Positions 56,155 through 64,000 of a stretch of DNA of 64,000 nucleotides are shown here, in pieces. The notes below the pieces were generated by a model. That model had not been told where the DNA came from. It saw only the letters and a program-made list of their open reading frames with translations, and made no database searches. Where the stretch lies: NCBI RefSeq assembly GCF_900230195.1, contig NZ_OCNE01000007.1, forward strand, positions 124,001-188,000. The letters are read 5' to 3'. This stretch comes from Streptomyces zhaozhouensis. Lineage in GTDB: Bacteria; Actinomycetota; Actinomycetes; Streptomycetales; Streptomycetaceae. Positions within the stretch are counted from its first letter, which is position 1, and every line of letters begins with the position of its first letter. The position numbers and the translations under genes are program-made.

Positions 56155-56724
56155 ATGCTCGGTGCACGGGCAGCTCGACGACGTGCGGCGGTCGAGGACG
56201 TGCTGGCCGACTGCGGCGAGTTCGTTTCGGCGCGACGGCTGCACTCCCTCACGGTCGCCCGAGGAATGAGGGTCGGCCTGACCACTGTGTATCGGGCCCT
56301 CCGTGACATGGAGATCCACGGCCGTGCGGATGTGGTTCTCGATGAAAGGGGCACGCGTTACTTCCGGACGCGGGCCCTCGACGGGCACCGGCACTACATC
56401 ATCTGCCGTGCCTGCGGCACCAGCAGAGCGCTCGACGCGGTGGTGCTGGAGGACTGGGTGCGGCGCGTGGGCGCGGACTCGGATTACGCGGCCCTCGAAC
56501 ATGTCGTCCAGCTCACCGGAGTATGCGCCCCCTGCCGGACGGACCCGACCATTGGGGAATCCGCACGGGGTGAGCCGGTCACCGCAGCCGAGTCCGATCT
56601 CGATGCCCCCGGGCAAGAGGGGGCGGCCTCTCCTGCCTCGCTGTCATCCCCCCGGTGCCCTGCCGGGCCCCCCGTGGGCTACCGCGATGCCACGTGGAAG
56701 GGCTTCTCTCACGCCGCCTCGTGA
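56155..56724 (+). CDS. Fur/Zur-family metal regulator
   Basis: This 189-residue regulator has the Fur winged helix (VEDVLADCGEFVSARRLHSL, then GLTTVYRALRDM) and the dimer/metal domain with GHRHYIICRACGTSRALD and a second CxxC (TGVCAPCR) for structural zinc. Its place beside Zur-type ribosomal genes and Zur boxes suggests Zur. A 55-residue C-terminal extension without pattern is unusual. A TTG at 56119 is an alternative start; neither has a good ribosome binding site. Confidence 0.85.
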   Translation: MLGARAARRRAAVEDVLADCGEFVSARRLHSLTVARGMRVGLTTVYRALRDMEIHGRADVVLDERGTRYFRTRALDGHRHYIICRACGTSRALDAVVLEDWVRRVGADSDYAALEHVVQLTGVCAPCRTDPTIGESARGEPVTAAESDLDAPGQEGAASPASLSSPRCPAGPPVGYRDATWKGFSHAAS

Positions 56725-56755
56725 AGGCGGGAAGCGTCGACCTCTAGGAAGTGCT

Positions 56756-57484
56756 GTGACCGATCCGTACGCCCATTCCGCGCCGTTCATCGATCCCATG
56801 ATCGCTGGCTTCTGGGAGCAGATCGGGCATTCGCTCGCCGCCGAGCTCACGCGGCTGTCCGCCCTCGATGGCCCCGTGATCGACCTCGGCGCCGGCGCGG
56901 GGCGTGGGACGCGGATCGCTGCGGCCGCGCTTCCCGAAGCTCCGCTTCTCGCTGTCGAACCATCGGCGGCCATGCGCACGGCCCTGTTGGCGCGACTGAT
57001 GGATGATCCAGCGCTCGCCGCCCGCACAACCGTGATGGCTGAGGGAGCGTTGGAATGCCCCTTTCCCGAGCGAGCACGGGCTGTCCTCGCGATGAACATG
57101 ATCGGGCACCTGGCGCCCGACGAGCGTCGCTCGTTGTGGGCGAGGATCACTACATGTCTCGATCCGGCCGGGACGGTGGTGGTCAACAACCCACCTCCCA
57201 CGGTTCCCGCGGCGGTCCCGCGCGTGGCGGGGGCGACGGTGCGAGTGGGCACGTATGACTACCGAGGATGGTCCGAGGCTGAGCCCGCCGGTGACCAGCG
57301 TGTGCTCTGGCACATGACTTACGAGACGCTTCACCAGGGCCGCGTCGTCGCCCGCGTGGAGGTGGAGTACGACTGGTGGGTGGTCACGGACGAGGAACTG
57401 CGGGCCGAGTGGGCGGCCTGTGACCTTGTCCCCCGGACGCTCGGGGACACGGACATCCGGGTGCTCGATCATCAGACCTCCTGA
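56756..57484 (+). CDS. Class I SAM-dependent methyltransferase
   Basis: This 242-residue protein has motif I VIDLGAGAGRGTRIAAAALP, the acidic end of strand 2 (LLAVEPSAAM) and AVLAMNMIGHL. It is a Rossmann-fold methyltransferase of unknown substrate. GTG at 56756 has AGGAAG upstream. It follows the Fur gene by 31 bases and may be co-transcribed, though no metal link is evident. Confidence 0.82.
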   Translation: MTDPYAHSAPFIDPMIAGFWEQIGHSLAAELTRLSALDGPVIDLGAGAGRGTRIAAAALPEAPLLAVEPSAAMRTALLARLMDDPALAARTTVMAEGALECPFPERARAVLAMNMIGHLAPDERRSLWARITTCLDPAGTVVVNNPPPTVPAAVPRVAGATVRVGTYDYRGWSEAEPAGDQRVLWHMTYETLHQGRVVARVEVEYDWWVVTDEELRAEWAACDLVPRTLGDTDIRVLDHQTS

Positions 57485-57614
57485 CCTCGCGTCAGGTGAC
57501 GCCTGCCCGGTATCGAGGCGTCGAGGCGGTTCGCCGGTATGAGCTTGTCCCGGCTGGCAGGCGCGGCGGAAGGTCACTCCGGACAGGCGCGGGCCCTGGG
57601 TGCCTCGTGCTGGA

Positions 57615-58271
57615 TCAGGGGCGTGCTTCGCTCGGAAGGAGCGCCCTGAGGAGGGCGCGCAGAGCGTGGCTGGATGGATCAGGCGGTGGCGGCTGGCCGG
57701 TGGTTTGGGCCTTGTAGCGTGCCAGCGCGGGGAACTGCTCGGGGGTGATCTTCGCTGTCAGGCGGTCGCGTTGGGAGGGGTGGTGGACCGGCTTGAGCGG
57801 ATGTTCCGCGAGGAGTTCGCCGAGGATCAGGTACCAGCAGGAGCGAAACGCGGACATGGCCTCGCTCGGAGGGAGCCCGGCCTCAAGAAAGTCCTCGACA
57901 CACGCGTCGGCGAAGAAGAAGGCGTTGTGGGCGACAAGTTCGCCTCGGATCAGGATGTGGAGCACCCAGATGTGGTCCGCCATGTAGTCATGGGCTTCTG
58001 TGAAACGGGTGAGGAGGCGGGCCCCGGGGTTCTCACCCGGGACGGTCACCGGCAATCCGTCCGCCACCTGCTCGAGGATCGCCACCAGCAGGTCCTCACG
58101 TCCGTCGACATGGCGGTAGAGCGAGGTCGCCGCGGTCCCCAACTCGGCGGCGACTGAGCGCATGGACAAGGCCTCCAGTCCATCCCGCTCGATGAGCCGC
58201 CGCCCGGCGGCGACGACAGAGGCCGTGGTCAGGCCCGGCCGGGGGCGTCGCTGCTGTGTCATGGGCCTCAT
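57615..58271 (-). CDS. TetR-family transcriptional regulator
   Basis: This 218-residue regulator has an N-terminal TetR helix-turn-helix (LTTASVVAAGRRLIERDGLE, then ALSMRSVAAELGTAATSLYR) and a TetR_C-type ligand domain. It diverges from an MFS-ABC-ABC operon. A perfect 12-bp palindrome in the shared promoter is its probable operator. ATG at 58262 is an alternative start. Confidence 0.9.
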   Translation of the reverse strand: MRPMTQQRRPRPGLTTASVVAAGRRLIERDGLEALSMRSVAAELGTAATSLYRHVDGREDLLVAILEQVADGLPVTVPGENPGARLLTRFTEAHDYMADHIWVLHILIRGELVAHNAFFFADACVEDFLEAGLPPSEAMSAFRSCWYLILGELLAEHPLKPVHHPSQRDRLTAKITPEQFPALARYKAQTTGQPPPPDPSSHALRALLRALLPSEARP

Positions 58272-58295
58272 CGTTGCACGGGCCGCTCAGAAACC

Positions 58296-58307
58296 GGCAA
58301 GCTTGCC
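58296..58307. promoter_or_regulatory. TetR-type operator palindrome
   Basis: GGCAAGCTTGCC is a perfect 12-bp palindrome in the 97-bp gap between the TetR and MFS genes. Confidence 0.6.
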
Positions 58308-58314
58308 AGCCCGG

Positions 58315-58333
58315 CTAGGTTAGGCATACCTTA
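58315..58333. promoter_or_regulatory. Iron box (DmdR/IdeR site)
   Basis: CTAGGTTAGGCATACCTTA matches the DmdR1/IdeR consensus TTAGGTTAGGCTAACCTAA at 15 of 19 positions, with both TAGGTTAGGC and ACCT-A arms kept. It lies 36 bases before the MFS start, so iron should repress the operon. Confidence 0.7.
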
Positions 58334-58368
58334 CGCGAACACTGTACGCATCGGGTGGGGAGGGCGAC

Positions 58369-59808
58369 ATGACTGAGGCGGGGACGGGTTCCCTCACGGA
58401 AGGTGGCCGGCGTGTGGCGCGGCCGGGGCGCGTACTGGCCACGGTTTGCCTGTGCCAGTTGATGGTGGTCCTGGACATCAGCGTGGTCAACGTGGCGCTA
58501 CCCGAGATCGGCCAAGACCTGGGCTTCGCGCTCAGCGAACTTTCCTGGGTGGTGAACGCCTACACCCTGGTCTTCGGCGGCCTGCTGCTTCTCGGGGGCC
58601 GTATCGCCGACCTCTTCGGGCATCGCCGGGCAGTGATCGCCGGGCTCCTGCTTTTCGGCGTCGCGTCTCTGCTGGGTGGCTTCGCCCAGACGCCTGGGCA
58701 GCTGGTCGCGGCTCGGGCCGGGCAGGGGCTCGCGGCGGCTGTGCTGGCTCCCATCAGCCTCACCGTCATCATGGTCACCTTCGAGGAGGGTGCCCCACGG
58801 CGCCGGGCGCTGGGGAGCTGGTCCATGGTCGCCATATCCGGCGGCGCTCTCGGGGTATTGCTCGGCGGCGTGCTGACGGACCTGCTCGACTGGCGTTGGG
58901 TGATGTTCGTCAACGTTCCGTTGGTGGCTCTCGCGCTGCCGTTGGCCCTGGCCTCCGTGCGCAACGGGGGCGGCGGTTCTCAGCGGCTCGATCTCGGTGG
59001 GGCGTTGCTGGGTACGGCGGCCATGACCGTACTCGTATTCGGACTGCTGGAAACCGAGAAGCATCCGTGGGACTCTCTGCGCACCCTCGGAACTCTGGGG
59101 GCCGCGTCCGTTCTGGCGGTCGGCTTCGTGTTGTGGGAGCGGCGCTCGGCCGCGCCGCTGGTCCGGCTGAGCGTGTTCGCGACCCGCACCGTCTGGTTGG
59201 CTAACCTTCTGGCCCTACTGGTGGGGGCGGCCACGGTGGCGGGCTTCTACTTCGCCTCCCTCTTCCTGCAACACGTGCTGGACTATGGCCCGCTCGCAGC
59301 CGGCGTGGCGTTCCTGCCCTTCTGCGGTGGTGCCGTCCTTGGCAGCTTCGCGGCCTCGCGGCTCGTGGGGCGCGTCGACGGGCGGCTGCTGATCGGCGGC
59401 GGCTTGGCCATGGGCGGCGTCGGGCTGCTGTGGTTCGGGAGTCTGAGCCCGGAGTCCACCTTCCTGAGCGGGTTCCTCGGTCCGTCGCTGGTGGCCAGTG
59501 TCGGCATCGGGCTGAGTCTGATGGCCAATACGGCCATGGGCACATCAGGGGTCGCCAGCGGCGAAGCTGGCCTGGTCAGTGGCTTGTTGAATGCCAGCAG
59601 ACAGTGCGGCGGCAGCATCGGCCTCGCGGCGCTCTCCACCCTCGCTGTGACCGTCACCGGCAACGCCTCCACCGCCGATCCCACGGCCGCTCTGGCCGCG
59701 GGCTATGCGAGGGCCTTCCTCGTTGTCGGGACATGCGCCCTGGCCGCGGCACTGCTCGCGGTGTGCCTCGTGCCTCGGCCCGGTGCGTCCGAGACGGAGA
59801 AGCCCTGA
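58369..59808 (+). CDS. MFS transporter, DHA2 type, iron-box controlled
   Basis: This 479-residue protein has about 14 hydrophobic segments and the DHA2 motifs LDISVVNVALPEIG, WVVNAYTLVFGGLLLLGGRI, ADLFGHRRAV and AARAGQGLAAAVLAPISL. An iron box in its promoter and two downstream IrtAB-like genes suggest siderophore export. GGGAGGG precedes the ATG. Drug efflux remains an alternative. Confidence 0.9.
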   Translation: MTEAGTGSLTEGGRRVARPGRVLATVCLCQLMVVLDISVVNVALPEIGQDLGFALSELSWVVNAYTLVFGGLLLLGGRIADLFGHRRAVIAGLLLFGVASLLGGFAQTPGQLVAARAGQGLAAAVLAPISLTVIMVTFEEGAPRRRALGSWSMVAISGGALGVLLGGVLTDLLDWRWVMFVNVPLVALALPLALASVRNGGGGSQRLDLGGALLGTAAMTVLVFGLLETEKHPWDSLRTLGTLGAASVLAVGFVLWERRSAAPLVRLSVFATRTVWLANLLALLVGAATVAGFYFASLFLQHVLDYGPLAAGVAFLPFCGGAVLGSFAASRLVGRVDGRLLIGGGLAMGGVGLLWFGSLSPESTFLSGFLGPSLVASVGIGLSLMANTAMGTSGVASGEAGLVSGLLNASRQCGGSIGLAALSTLAVTVTGNASTADPTAALAAGYARAFLVVGTCALAAALLAVCLVPRPGASETEKP

Positions 59809-59876
59809 CCTTCCCACCCACCGATCAGCGGCGGGGCCACCACTGGTCTCCCGCCTTCTCAGGAGGTTCGCATTCC

Positions 59877-61664
59877 ATGTCACCCCCCGACGCGGCGGGT
59901 CACCAGGAGGACCCCAACGCCGCTTCTCATGGGCAAGCCGCGCTCGGCGACCTGTTGGCGCCGGTGCGTTCCCGTCTCATACTCGCCTGCTTGTTGGAGG
60001 TGATCGGTGCCTGCGCCAAAGTGGTGCCGCTGATCGCGCTTGTGGAACTGGCACGCGAACTGCTGCGCGACCCTGTCAGGGAGGAGCGGGTCTGGTCCGT
60101 TGTCGCCATTGCCGCTGGGGCGCTTCTGCTGCGCCTTCTCGCCAGTGGTGCCGCGCTGACCGTCACTCACCTGGCCGACACCGCCTTCCAGCTCGACGTC
60201 CGGCGACGCGCGGCCCGGCGATTGGGCCACGTGCCGCTGGGCTGGTTTACCGACCGGTCCTCGGGGCGGGTCAAGAAGGCTCTCACAGACGATGTCGCCG
60301 ACCTTCACCACTTGGTGGGCCACGCCTACCTCGATCTCACCACCGCGATCGTGGCGCCATCCGCGGCCCTGGTCTACCTCCTCGCATCCGACTGGAGGTT
60401 GACCTTCTTGACTCTGCTTCCCGTCCTCGTGGGGATCATCCAGTACGCGTTCATGATGCGCGGCCAGGGGGAGCAGATGGAGCGCTACCAGCGTTCGATC
60501 GCCGATGTGAGCGCCGCGGCTGTCGAGTTCGTGGACGGTATCGCCGTGGTCAAGACGTTCGGGCAGGCCGGGCACGCGCACACGCGTTTCACGAGCGCGG
60601 CCGAGTCGTTCGTCAACGACTTCTGGAACTGGGTCAGGGGCATGTTGCGGGGCTCCACCGTAGCCGAGTTGGCCCTGGCACCGTTCACCACCCTGCTGGC
60701 CGCCCTGGTCGCGGGCGCCGCGTTCGTGCAGGCCGGCTGGGCCGAACCGGCGGACGTCCTGCCGTTCCTGGTGGTGGGGGTGGCTGTGGCCGGCCCCTTC
60801 CTGGAGTTGAACTACGCCTACCAACACCTCGTCAGCGCCCGACACGCCGCCGGCAACATTCAGCGGCTGCTCAGCACCGAGATTCTCCCGCCGACCGCGG
60901 ACACGCCAGCTATCCCCGTCGACGCCCGCGTGCGCTTCGCGGGGGTCCGCTTTGGCTACTCCGACGACACCGAGGTGATTCGTGGAGTGGACCTGGACCT
61001 GCGACCCGGAACGGTCACCGCGCTGGTTGGCCCCTCGGGTGCTGGGAAGAGCACGCTGGCCTCGCTGCTGGCGCGCTTCTGGGACCCGACGGAAGGGCAC
61101 GTCAGCATCGGCGATGCCGATCTGCGGGAGATGGAGCAGCACACCCTTTACCAGCACGTGGGGATGGTGCTTCAGGACATTCGGCTGGTGCGGGACTCGG
61201 TCCGGGAGAACATGCGATTGGCTCGGCCGGACGCCAGCGATGAGGAGGTGGTCGCGGCGGCCCAGGCAGCCAACATCCACGAGCGGATCATGGCGCTGCC
61301 TCGTGGCTATGACAGCGTCCATGGAGAGGACGCCAACCTCTCGGGAGGCGAGGCCCAACGCGTCGCGATTGCTCGGGCACTGCTCGCCGACACACCGGTG
61401 ATCGTCCTGGACGAGGCCACGGCCTACGCCGACCCCGACTCCGAGACGGCCATCCAGAACGCGCTCTCCCGACTGGCCGCCGGTCGCACCCTGTTGGTCG
61501 TCGCCCACCGGTTGCGCACCGTAACCGGGGCCGACCAGATCTGTGTGCTGAACGAAGGACGGATCGTGGAGCGCGGCGACCACGAGTCACTGCTTGCCCG
61601 AGGGGGGCTCTACGCGGAGCTGTGGGGCGCCCAAGAAGCACTCGCCGAAGGACGGACACCGTGA
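59877..61664 (+). CDS. ABC half-transporter, IrtA/YbtP-like siderophore importer
   Basis: This 595-residue protein has an exporter-fold membrane domain (about 30-320) and a complete ATPase: GPSGAGKST, LSGGEAQR, and DEATAYADPDSE, the last being the hallmark of IrtAB/YbtPQ-type importers, which take up ferric siderophores despite their exporter fold. It lacks the siderophore-interacting domain of mycobacterial IrtA. AGGAGG lies ten bases before the ATG. Its stop overlaps the next start as GTGA. Confidence 0.9.
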   Translation: MSPPDAAGHQEDPNAASHGQAALGDLLAPVRSRLILACLLEVIGACAKVVPLIALVELARELLRDPVREERVWSVVAIAAGALLLRLLASGAALTVTHLADTAFQLDVRRRAARRLGHVPLGWFTDRSSGRVKKALTDDVADLHHLVGHAYLDLTTAIVAPSAALVYLLASDWRLTFLTLLPVLVGIIQYAFMMRGQGEQMERYQRSIADVSAAAVEFVDGIAVVKTFGQAGHAHTRFTSAAESFVNDFWNWVRGMLRGSTVAELALAPFTTLLAALVAGAAFVQAGWAEPADVLPFLVVGVAVAGPFLELNYAYQHLVSARHAAGNIQRLLSTEILPPTADTPAIPVDARVRFAGVRFGYSDDTEVIRGVDLDLRPGTVTALVGPSGAGKSTLASLLARFWDPTEGHVSIGDADLREMEQHTLYQHVGMVLQDIRLVRDSVRENMRLARPDASDEEVVAAAQAANIHERIMALPRGYDSVHGEDANLSGGEAQRVAIARALLADTPVIVLDEATAYADPDSETAIQNALSRLAAGRTLLVVAHRLRTVTGADQICVLNEGRIVERGDHESLLARGGLYAELWGAQEALAEGRTP

Positions 61665-63412
61665 TCCGAACACTGTTGAGCCTCGGGGACCGGTCGGGAG
61701 CCCGGCCCATTCGCACGAATCTCATCAGCCTGGTGATCGAGTCAGTGCTGGCCGGTATCGGTTACGCCTGTATGGTCCCGGCGTCGGAGCACATTCTCTC
61801 CGGCCGGCCACAGGACGCCTGGCCCTGGATCGTGGCCGTCGCCGTGCTCTTCGCCTGCTACTCCGTGGTCCGCTACCGCGCCCAGCTGGCCGCCTATCGC
61901 GCCGCCATCGGCCTGGCCGAGCAGCTCTTCCGCCGGCTTGGCGACAAGGTCTCCGCTCTCCCACTGGGCTGGTTCTCCGACCCGCGTCGGGTCGGCGAGC
62001 TGAGCCAGCTCTCCAGCCGGGGCATCGTCGACGTGATGGGCGTCCCCGCGCATCTGCTGCGCCCGGTGGTGGCCTCGGTGGTCACGCCCGTTACCTTGCT
62101 GGTCGCCATGTTCCTCTTCGATTGGCGGCTCGCGCTGGTCGCCCTTGTGGGCCTCCCCCTGGTGGCCGTCGTGGGCCGCTGGGCCGGCCGGCTGGTGGCC
62201 CGGCTGGATCGCGTGCAGAAGACGGCCACCACCGCAGCGGCCGGCCGTGTGGTGGAGTTTGCTCAGGCCCAGGCCACGCTCCGTGCCGCTGGCCGGACTG
62301 CTTCCGGGCACCGGCAGTTGGAGAAGGCCCTCGCCGAGCAGAGCGCGGCCCAGCGTTCCACCACCGTGATCGCCGCGCCCGCGCTGCTCTCCACCAACCT
62401 CGTGATCCAACTGCTCCTGGTCGCTCTGCTCGCGACGGGCGCCCAACTGGCCCTGGGCGGTGAGCTGGGGACTGCCGAGCTGGTGGCGCTGCTGGTGCTG
62501 GGTGTCCGGTTGGTCGAGCCATTGATGACAGCGGTGGAGAACGGGGCCGCCCTTCGTATGGCCGGCAACGCCATGGCGCGGTACCAGGAGATTCTGGCCA
62601 CGGCGGAGTTGCCCGCCCCGCATGCCACTCCCGCGGGAGAGGGACCCGTCGAGCCTTCCGTCGAACTGCGCGAGGTCACCTTCGGCTACGGCGGCGAGCC
62701 AGTCCTGCGCAACGTGAGTCTTGTGGCGCGACCGGGCACGATGACGGCGCTGGTGGGGCCTTCAGGCTCTGGCAAGACCACGGTGCTGCGGCTGATCGCC
62801 CGGTTCTGGGACGTGGACGAGGGCACGGTGTCGATCGGGGGCAGGGACGTACGGCAGTTGACCACCGAGGAGCTGATGCGCCACATCGCGTTGGTCTTCC
62901 AGGATGTCTACCTCTTCGACGGCACCATCGAGGAGAACATCCGGATGAGCAGGCCGGAGGCGAGTGAGGAGGAGCTGCGCGAAGCGGCCGAACTCGCTCG
63001 CGTCACTGAAGTCGTGGACCGGCTTCCCGATGGCTGGCGGACGCGCGTCGGCGAGGGCGGCGCGGCTCTCTCCGGCGGAGAACGTCAGCGGATCTCGATC
63101 GCTCGCGCCTTGCTGAAGGACGCGCCGATCGTTCTGCTCGACGAGGCGACGGCGGCTCTGGACGCCGCCAACGACGCAGCCGTGGTGGCCGCGTTCGACT
63201 CACTGCGTGCGGACCGCACCCTGGTCGTGGTCGCGCACCGGCTCCCGACGGTGCGCTCGGCCGACCAGATCGTGGTGCTGGACGGCGGTCGCGTGGTGGA
63301 GGAGGGGAGCCACGAACAACTCTTCCGACACGGCGGTCGGTACCGGGTCTTCTGGGAGGAACGCACCCGCTCGGTGGGGTGGCGGCTCACCTCGCCTACT
63401 CCGGGGGAGTAG
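61661..63412 (+). CDS. ABC half-transporter, IrtB/YbtQ-like siderophore importer
   Basis: This 583-residue partner has the same layout with all ATPase motifs intact: GPSGSGKTT, LSGGERQR, LLDEATAALD and VAHRLPT. GTG at 61661 is coupled to the upstream gene, so the two form a heterodimer with two working ATP sites. The MFS gene, this pair and the iron box form a coherent metal-acquisition unit. The cognate siderophore is not encoded here. Confidence 0.9.
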   Translation: MIRTLLSLGDRSGARPIRTNLISLVIESVLAGIGYACMVPASEHILSGRPQDAWPWIVAVAVLFACYSVVRYRAQLAAYRAAIGLAEQLFRRLGDKVSALPLGWFSDPRRVGELSQLSSRGIVDVMGVPAHLLRPVVASVVTPVTLLVAMFLFDWRLALVALVGLPLVAVVGRWAGRLVARLDRVQKTATTAAAGRVVEFAQAQATLRAAGRTASGHRQLEKALAEQSAAQRSTTVIAAPALLSTNLVIQLLLVALLATGAQLALGGELGTAELVALLVLGVRLVEPLMTAVENGAALRMAGNAMARYQEILATAELPAPHATPAGEGPVEPSVELREVTFGYGGEPVLRNVSLVARPGTMTALVGPSGSGKTTVLRLIARFWDVDEGTVSIGGRDVRQLTTEELMRHIALVFQDVYLFDGTIEENIRMSRPEASEEELREAAELARVTEVVDRLPDGWRTRVGEGGAALSGGERQRISIARALLKDAPIVLLDEATAALDAANDAAVVAAFDSLRADRTLVVVAHRLPTVRSADQIVVLDGGRVVEEGSHEQLFRHGGRYRVFWEERTRSVGWRLTSPTPGE

Positions 63413-63754
63413 GTGGCGGCAGGGGAGAGACCAGGCGGCGCGGCCGTCGCGCCGCACCCGACGCGGGACTCTGCCGCCTCGCCCTTCCGCACGTCGGCCG
63501 TCAGGCTCTCGGGGAGAGCGCTCGGATACGGCGAGCGTTGCGTTCGCCAACTGACCAACCGCGCCTTCACCCTGGACACCGCCGGCAGCCAGTGGCCGGC
63601 CCCGCCAAGGCCGCCGCTCCCCTCCCCTCGCCGACTACTCGCTCTTCGGCCACCGCCTCGAGGCCCCGCTGGGGCCGCGGCTCGACGCACGGATTCCGTA
63701 CGGCTCACCGCACCAAGTTCCGCCCTGCCCAGCCTTCACACAACACGGAGAGAG
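63413..63754 (+). other. 342-bp stretch between ABC and MFS genes
   Basis: No gene is visible. One frame near 63640 (YSLFGHRLEAPLGPRLDARI) looks faintly coded but has no start or family. CGGAGAGAG before 63755 is the ribosome binding site of the last gene. Confidence 0.4.
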
Positions 63755-64000
63755 ATGACCAACGCCGCACCCGCCGCCGAGCCGGAACTCATATCCCACC
63801 CGGCCCACGCCCAGCGACGGATCTTGCGCGTCCTGGTCGCCTCGCAGATCCTCAGCGGCGCCGGCCTCGCCGCCGGCGTCACCGTCGGCGCCCTCCTCGC
63901 CCAGGACATGCTCGGCACCACCACCCTCGCCGGACTGCCCAGCGCCCTGCTCACCGCCGGCTCCGCCCTCGCAGCCATCGTCGTCGGCCGCGTCTCCCAA
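63755..64000 (+). CDS. MFS transporter, N-terminal part
   Basis: The first 82 residues of a membrane transporter: a polar start of about 26 residues (ELISHPAHAQRR), a first helix LRVLVASQILSGAGLAAGV, a DM-rich loop and a second helix AGLPSALLTAGSALAAIVVG followed by RVSQ. The pattern fits MFS permeases. The gene continues beyond the window. It may belong to the siderophore operon, but the 342-bp gap allows its own promoter. Confidence 0.7.
   Translation, partial: MTNAAPAAEPELISHPAHAQRRILRVLVASQILSGAGLAAGVTVGALLAQDMLGTTTLAGLPSALLTAGSALAAIVVGRVSQ

Overview
The window is 64 kb of very GC-rich DNA with codon use, gene families and regulators typical of Streptomyces or a close relative. Evidence includes an XRE/DUF5753 plus DUF397 pair beside an ATP-binding protein gene, DasR-, CebR- and DmdR-type operators, a rare TTA codon in a regulator, leaderless starts, and many GTG starts with ATGA/GTGA gene overlaps. 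I found no rRNA, tRNA or CRISPR array.

The left two thirds (1-45 kb) is mostly intact chromosome-like sequence: the AbaA/WhiJ-like regulator trio, a GH2 beta-galactosidase, an SGNH lipase, a SNF2 helicase with a SWIM partner, a fatty-acid desaturase, a roadblock protein, a DEAD/DEAH helicase, an asymmetric heterodimeric ABC exporter, a chitin-type AA10 LPMO with a LacI regulator and DasR-like sites, a CrtI-like oxidoreductase, a homodimer-type ABC exporter and a set of small metabolic enzymes. At 35-45 kb lies a complete L-rhamnose catabolic locus: rhaI-rhaEW-rhaB-lutA-lutB-lutC on the minus strand, and divergently the mutarotase gene rhaM and a LacI regulator, with two matching operators between them. 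The encoded route runs from L-rhamnose to DHAP plus lactate and then to pyruvate.

From 45 to 57 kb the sequence is accessory and partly decayed. It holds a frameshifted NUDIX gene, a broken oxidoreductase and SnoaL operon, an IS630 fragment, two regulator/transport modules, a Ser/Thr kinase, and the remains of a zinc-starvation ribosomal-protein island. In that island an intact rpmG (Cys-free L33) stands beside rpsR whose reading frame runs into a zwf fragment, an rpmF/rpsN fusion scar, an orphan ABC ATPase and a Fur/Zur-family regulator. Two similar candidate Zur boxes link these pieces.

The right end (57.6-64 kb) is a probable iron-controlled transport operon. A TetR regulator faces an MFS exporter followed by two translationally coupled ABC half-transporters carrying the DEATAYADPD signature of IrtAB/YbtPQ siderophore importers. 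A 19-bp iron box (15/19 to the DmdR/IdeR consensus) lies in the promoter. A second MFS gene begins at the window edge.

The points most worth a second look are the iron-box transporter operon, the ribosomal-protein fusion scars with paired Zur boxes, the gene-poor 21.4-22.7 kb stretch holding two perfect CebR palindromes, and the rhamnose-to-pyruvate operon.
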